A DNA stretch of 22,073 nt from a virus. The notes under the pieces are model-generated. The model had not been told where the DNA came from, made no database searches, and saw only the letters and a list, made by a program, of their open reading frames with translations. Where the stretch lies: IMG/VR virus record IMGVR_UViG_3300013104_000078, positions 1 to 22,073 of that record; one strand, written 5' to 3'. Below, in pieces: positions 19,336 to 22,073 of the stretch (position 1 is the stretch's first letter; every line of letters starts with the position of its first letter). A program made the position numbers and the translations under genes.

Positions 19336-20999
19336 ACCCCGAGGAAAAACAGGAAGCGCTGCAGCTGGTGGTCGAAGCGCAAAAGGACCGCTCCGGCGAG
19401 CGCCTGCAGGGCATGCCGAAGTCGGAGATCCCGCACATCCTGCTGCCGTATCAGCAACGCTGGCACCTGGACAAGCGCGACGTGCGCCTATGCGACAAGG
19501 GGCGGCGCATCGGCTTCACCTGGGGCGCATGGGCGCCGGAGGCCGTCGGCGAAGCCGCGCTGGCCAGCGGCGGCATGGATCAGTTCTACATGGGCTACAA
19601 CCAGGGCATGGCCGCCGAATTCATCGGCGACGTGGCCATGTTCGCGAAGTGGTTCAACGTCATCTGCAGCAAGGTCGACGTCGGCTACGAAAAGGTGGTG
19701 GTCGACAACGAGAAGCGCGACATCGTGCGCTACAAGGTCACGCTGGCCAGCGGCCACAAGATCGAGGCGCTCAGCGCGATGGCGCACAACTGGCGCGGTC
19801 GCCAGGGCCACGCGCGCATCGACGAGGCCGGCCATGCCAACGACCTGGGCGCGGTGATCGACGGCGCGATGGCCTACCTGATCTGGGGCGGGCGCGTGTC
19901 CATCGGCGGCACGCACAACGGCGAAGACAACCCGTTCAGCGACCTGGTCAAGGATGTGATGCGCGGCAAGTTGCCGTGGTCGCACCACCGCGTGACCTTC
20001 AGCGATGCCATTCGCGAGGGCCTGTACAAGCGCATCTGCCTGGTGACCAAGAAGCAATGGTCTCCGGAAGCCGAGCGGGAGTTCGTCGAGCAGACGCGCA
20101 GCAAATATCGCACGGTCGAATCGGCCGACGAGGAACTGGAGTGCATCCCCAAGCGCGGTAGCGGCGTGTACTTCAGCCGGCTGCTGCTGGAGAAGTGCGC
20201 CGTCGACGGCCTTGAGATCCTGCACTACAACAAGCCGGCCACGTTCGTGCTGGATCCCGACCGCCTGCGCATCACGCAGCAGTGGATCGACGACGTGCTG
20301 GCGCCGGCCGTGGCGCGGCTGCCGCAGGATCTGCGCACCGTGCTCGGCCAGGACTTCGCCCGCGACGGCGACCTGTCGCCCATCGTGATCGGCCAGGCGA
20401 TCCCCGCCAGCGCGAAGTGGCGCACGCCGTTGCGCATCGAGCTGCGCAAGATCCCGTTCGACTGCCAGAAGCTGATCGTCACGTGGCTGCTGCTGCACCT
20501 GCCGCTGTTCCACCACGCCAAGTTCGACGCGCGCGGCAACGGCCAGAGCCATGCAGAGGCGGCGCTGCAGCTGGTCGGCCCGCAGCGCGTGGAGTGCGTG
20601 CAGCTGACCGGCGGCTGGTACGACACCTGGTTCCCGCGCTACCACCAGGCGTTCGAGGATGGCGACATCCAGACCTTCGGCGACGAGGACTGGATCGCCG
20701 ACCACCGCAGCGTTGTCCTGGTGAAGGGCTCGCCGCGCATGAGCGATGCCCGCACCAAGGGTGCGGACGGCGGCGACCGCCACGGCGACACCGCGGTGTC
20801 CGGTGTGCTGATGTGGGCGGCGGCCCGACAGGAAGCCCAGCCCGCAGCAGGTGAATCCGTCGAACCGGAAGCCGACACCTACCGCGCCGCCGGCTTCGGC
20901 CGGCGCGCATCGACATCCATGTTTGCAAACCGGGCCGACGCCCAACGCGGCGCTGTGAGCGCCGCGGAGCGTCCGGGCCGCCACGATGGGACACGGTGA
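19332..20999 (+). CDS. Large terminase, Mu Gp28 type
   Basis: The 555-residue protein is the ATP-driven packaging motor and nuclease. Visible motifs: an atypical Walker A-like KGRRIGFTW (about 56-64), Walker B RIDEAG (162-167, D164/E165), and a nuclease domain with GQDFARDGDLS (D341), KFDARGNG (D399) and GDRHGDTAVSG (D486 region), the RNase H-like acidic triad. It would cut at the phage end and insert DNA into the prohead by headful packaging. The last 55 residues are a low-complexity tail, probably dispensable. It starts at the ATG overlapping DUF3486 (ATGA). Confidence 0.94.
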   Translation: MNPEEKQEALQLVVEAQKDRSGERLQGMPKSEIPHILLPYQQRWHLDKRDVRLCDKGRRIGFTWGAWAPEAVGEAALASGGMDQFYMGYNQGMAAEFIGDVAMFAKWFNVICSKVDVGYEKVVVDNEKRDIVRYKVTLASGHKIEALSAMAHNWRGRQGHARIDEAGHANDLGAVIDGAMAYLIWGGRVSIGGTHNGEDNPFSDLVKDVMRGKLPWSHHRVTFSDAIREGLYKRICLVTKKQWSPEAEREFVEQTRSKYRTVESADEELECIPKRGSGVYFSRLLLEKCAVDGLEILHYNKPATFVLDPDRLRITQQWIDDVLAPAVARLPQDLRTVLGQDFARDGDLSPIVIGQAIPASAKWRTPLRIELRKIPFDCQKLIVTWLLLHLPLFHHAKFDARGNGQSHAEAALQLVGPQRVECVQLTGGWYDTWFPRYHQAFEDGDIQTFGDEDWIADHRSVVLVKGSPRMSDARTKGADGGDRHGDTAVSGVLMWAAARQEAQPAAGESVEPEADTYRAAGFGRRASTSMFANRADAQRGAVSAAERPGRHDGTR

Positions 21000-21003
21000 G
21001 GCC

Positions 21004-22073
21004 ATGAAAGACGCTGCGAAAATTCACGAAAAGTCCCAGGGCGGTTTCTTCGACCGTTACCCGGGTGCATTCGCGCCTGAGGAGCCGAAACCGGCCCCGG
21101 AAGCGCCGAAACCGCTGCGCGAGGCTGCCGGCGCCACCGTGGACGCCGACGACGATCAGTGGCGGCGCCTGACCGGCGACGGCCAGCGCGACCTGGCGCC
21201 GATGACCCAGGACCGCATGCAGCGCCTGGCGCATTACCAGTGGGAGACGAACCTGCTGGCGAACCGGCTGATCGAGCTGCCGGTGGCGTACCTGCTGGCC
21301 GGTGGCGTGCGGCTGACGATCGGCGCCGCGGATGCCCAGGCGGTGCTCAACCGTCATTGGGACGATGGCTTGAACGCGTGGGATCTGAAATTGCCGAAGC
21401 GGGCGCGGGAGCTGGCGCTGTTCGGCGAGCAGTGCTTCCCGTGCTTCCGCGACGAGAACACGGGTTTCGTGCGGCTGGGCTACCTGGACCCGGCGCTGAT
21501 CGAGACCGTGGTGATGGATCCCGAGAACCGCGAGCAGCCGATCGGCGTGGTGACCAAGCGCGACAAGCAAGGCAACAAGCGCCGCTACCGCATCATCGTC
21601 AACGTGCCGGAGTCGGCGTTCGCCCCCGGCACGCAGAAGATCCGCGAGACCTTCGACACGGGCGATTGCTTCTTCTACCGGGTGAACGATCTCAGCAGCA
21701 CGACGCGCGGCCGCAGCGACCTGCTGGCGCAGATCGACTGGCTCGACGCGTACGACCAGTTCCTGTTCGGCGAGCTGGACGGTGCGGCGTTCCGCCGGGC
21801 GTTCGTGTGGGACGTGACGCTGACCGGCGCGTCGCCGGATGAAGTGACCGAGAAGGCCAAGAAGATCACCGCGCCGAAGCCGGGCAGCGTGCGCGTGCAC
21901 AACGAAAACGAAGCATGGGAGGCGAAGGCGCCCGACTTGCAGGCCGCCGACTCAGCCGAAGGCGCGCGCCTGTTCCGCAACCAGGTGCTCGGTGGCGCCA
22001 CGCTGCCGGAGCACTGGTACGGCGGTGGCGGCGACGTGAACCGCAGCACCGGCGAAAGCATGAGCGAGCCGAC
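21004..22073 (+). CDS. Portal protein, partial (truncated by the window end)
   Basis: The ATG at 21004 opens a frame that runs to the edge (356 residues, no stop). Residues about 45-85 (DDDQWRRLTGDGQRDLAPMTQDRMQRLAHYQWETNLLANRLIELPVAYLLAGGVRLT) and 100-240 match the portal plan of tailed phages: a N-terminal clip region, NxANRLIELP, and a mostly alpha-helical body with GYLDPALIETVVMDPENREQPIGVV. It follows the large terminase by 4 bp, as expected, and would form the DNA channel. Which portal family (Mu Gp29/DUF935 or another) cannot be decided by eye. Confidence 0.85.
   Translation, partial: MKDAAKIHEKSQGGFFDRYPGAFAPEEPKPAPEAPKPLREAAGATVDADDDQWRRLTGDGQRDLAPMTQDRMQRLAHYQWETNLLANRLIELPVAYLLAGGVRLTIGAADAQAVLNRHWDDGLNAWDLKLPKRARELALFGEQCFPCFRDENTGFVRLGYLDPALIETVVMDPENREQPIGVVTKRDKQGNKRRYRIIVNVPESAFAPGTQKIRETFDTGDCFFYRVNDLSSTTRGRSDLLAQIDWLDAYDQFLFGELDGAAFRRAFVWDVTLTGASPDEVTEKAKKITAPKPGSVRVHNENEAWEAKAPDLQAADSAEGARLFRNQVLGGATLPEHWYGGGGDVNRSTGESMSEP

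Larger units (their letters stand above)
131..22073. mobile_element. Mu-like transposable prophage, left part (right end outside window)
   Basis: The gene content is that of a transposable phage: a transposase with a DDE triad, an adjacent MuB-like AAA+ ATPase, Gp16/GemA, a Mor-type activator, a lysis cassette, DUF2730, Gp26-like, DUF3486, Gp28-type terminase and a portal protein. The early genes run leftward and the late genes rightward, an arrangement known from BcepMu and unlike Mu itself, where nearly all genes run one way. No integrase of the tyrosine or serine type is seen. The left boundary at 131 is inferred from a TG dinucleotide and short repeats. The right boundary lies beyond the window. 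No gene in the visible part looks broken, so the prophage could be intact. Confidence 0.9.

Noticed and set aside
19488-21005. Long minus-strand frame (505 codons) opposite the large terminase
   Set aside because: The plus strand carries the terminase motifs and ATGA coupling. The minus frame is a shadow rich in Ala, Val and His.
1-22073. CRISPR array, tRNA, rRNA or known riboswitch
   Set aside because: No regularly spaced identical repeats, no tRNA-like cloverleaf or CCA end and no rRNA signature were noticed on reading both strands. This was by eye, not by search.
131-22073. Tyrosine- or serine-integrase prophage, or an IS element cluster
   Set aside because: The only recombinase is the DDE transposase paired with a MuB-like ATPase and phage structural genes. 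This is a transposable phage, not an IS or integrase phage.

Overview
The window is most of the left part of a Mu-like transposable prophage (BcepMu/B3-type layout) in a GC-rich gammaproteobacterium. The host lineage cannot be fixed from the sequence. A Xanthomonadales-type host is a guess, based on base composition and on a short chromosomal-looking ORF at the far left. Evidence for the phage class: a DDE transposase next to a MuB-like AAA+ ATPase, GemA/Gp16 and Mor homologues, a small-gene early operon on one strand, and lysis plus Gp25/Gp26/Gp27/Gp28/portal-type genes on the other.

Layout. (1) 1-130: probable host flank. (2) 131-236: candidate prophage left end with CTTGATA repeats, then a terminator-like hairpin for the leftward operon. 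(3) 237-13800, minus strand: one long, tightly packed early operon. Reading in transcription order (right to left) it holds two HTH proteins, a DUF3102-like coiled-coil protein, the transposase, two small unknowns, the MuB-like ATPase, a MazG-like protein, many small unknown and zinc-motif proteins, a Gam-like protein, a DUF2786 protein, more small unknowns, GemA, Mor and a last small protein. Most junctions are ATGA, GTGA or TGATG overlaps, which implies translational coupling. (4) 13800-14880: regulatory switch, with a small rightward ORF convergent with a leftward ORF, and a leftward Ner-like regulator divergent from a rightward paralogue across an operator-rich 110-bp gap. (5) 14879-16314, plus strand: the regulator and two membrane or secreted proteins of unknown role. 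(6) 16442-18066: lysis cassette (holin-like, transglycosylase, Rz, Rz1). (7) 18066-22073: DUF2730, Gp26-like, DUF3486 small terminase, large terminase, and a portal gene cut by the window end.

How it works together (inference from Mu biology): the two Ner-like proteins set the lysis/lysogeny decision. The leftward operon supplies replicative transposition (transposase plus ATPase), early accessory functions and finally Mor, which would activate the late rightward genes for lysis and DNA packaging.

The most unusual points are: a 16-residue motif shared by the tail of the rightward regulator and the start of a nearby zinc-ribbon membrane protein, conserved in amino acids but not in codons; a rightward mini-gene with its own -35 box and RBS buried antisense in the early operon; matching 18-bp palindromes in the switch and inside the operon; and a perfect hairpin that swallows the start codon of the holin-like gene.
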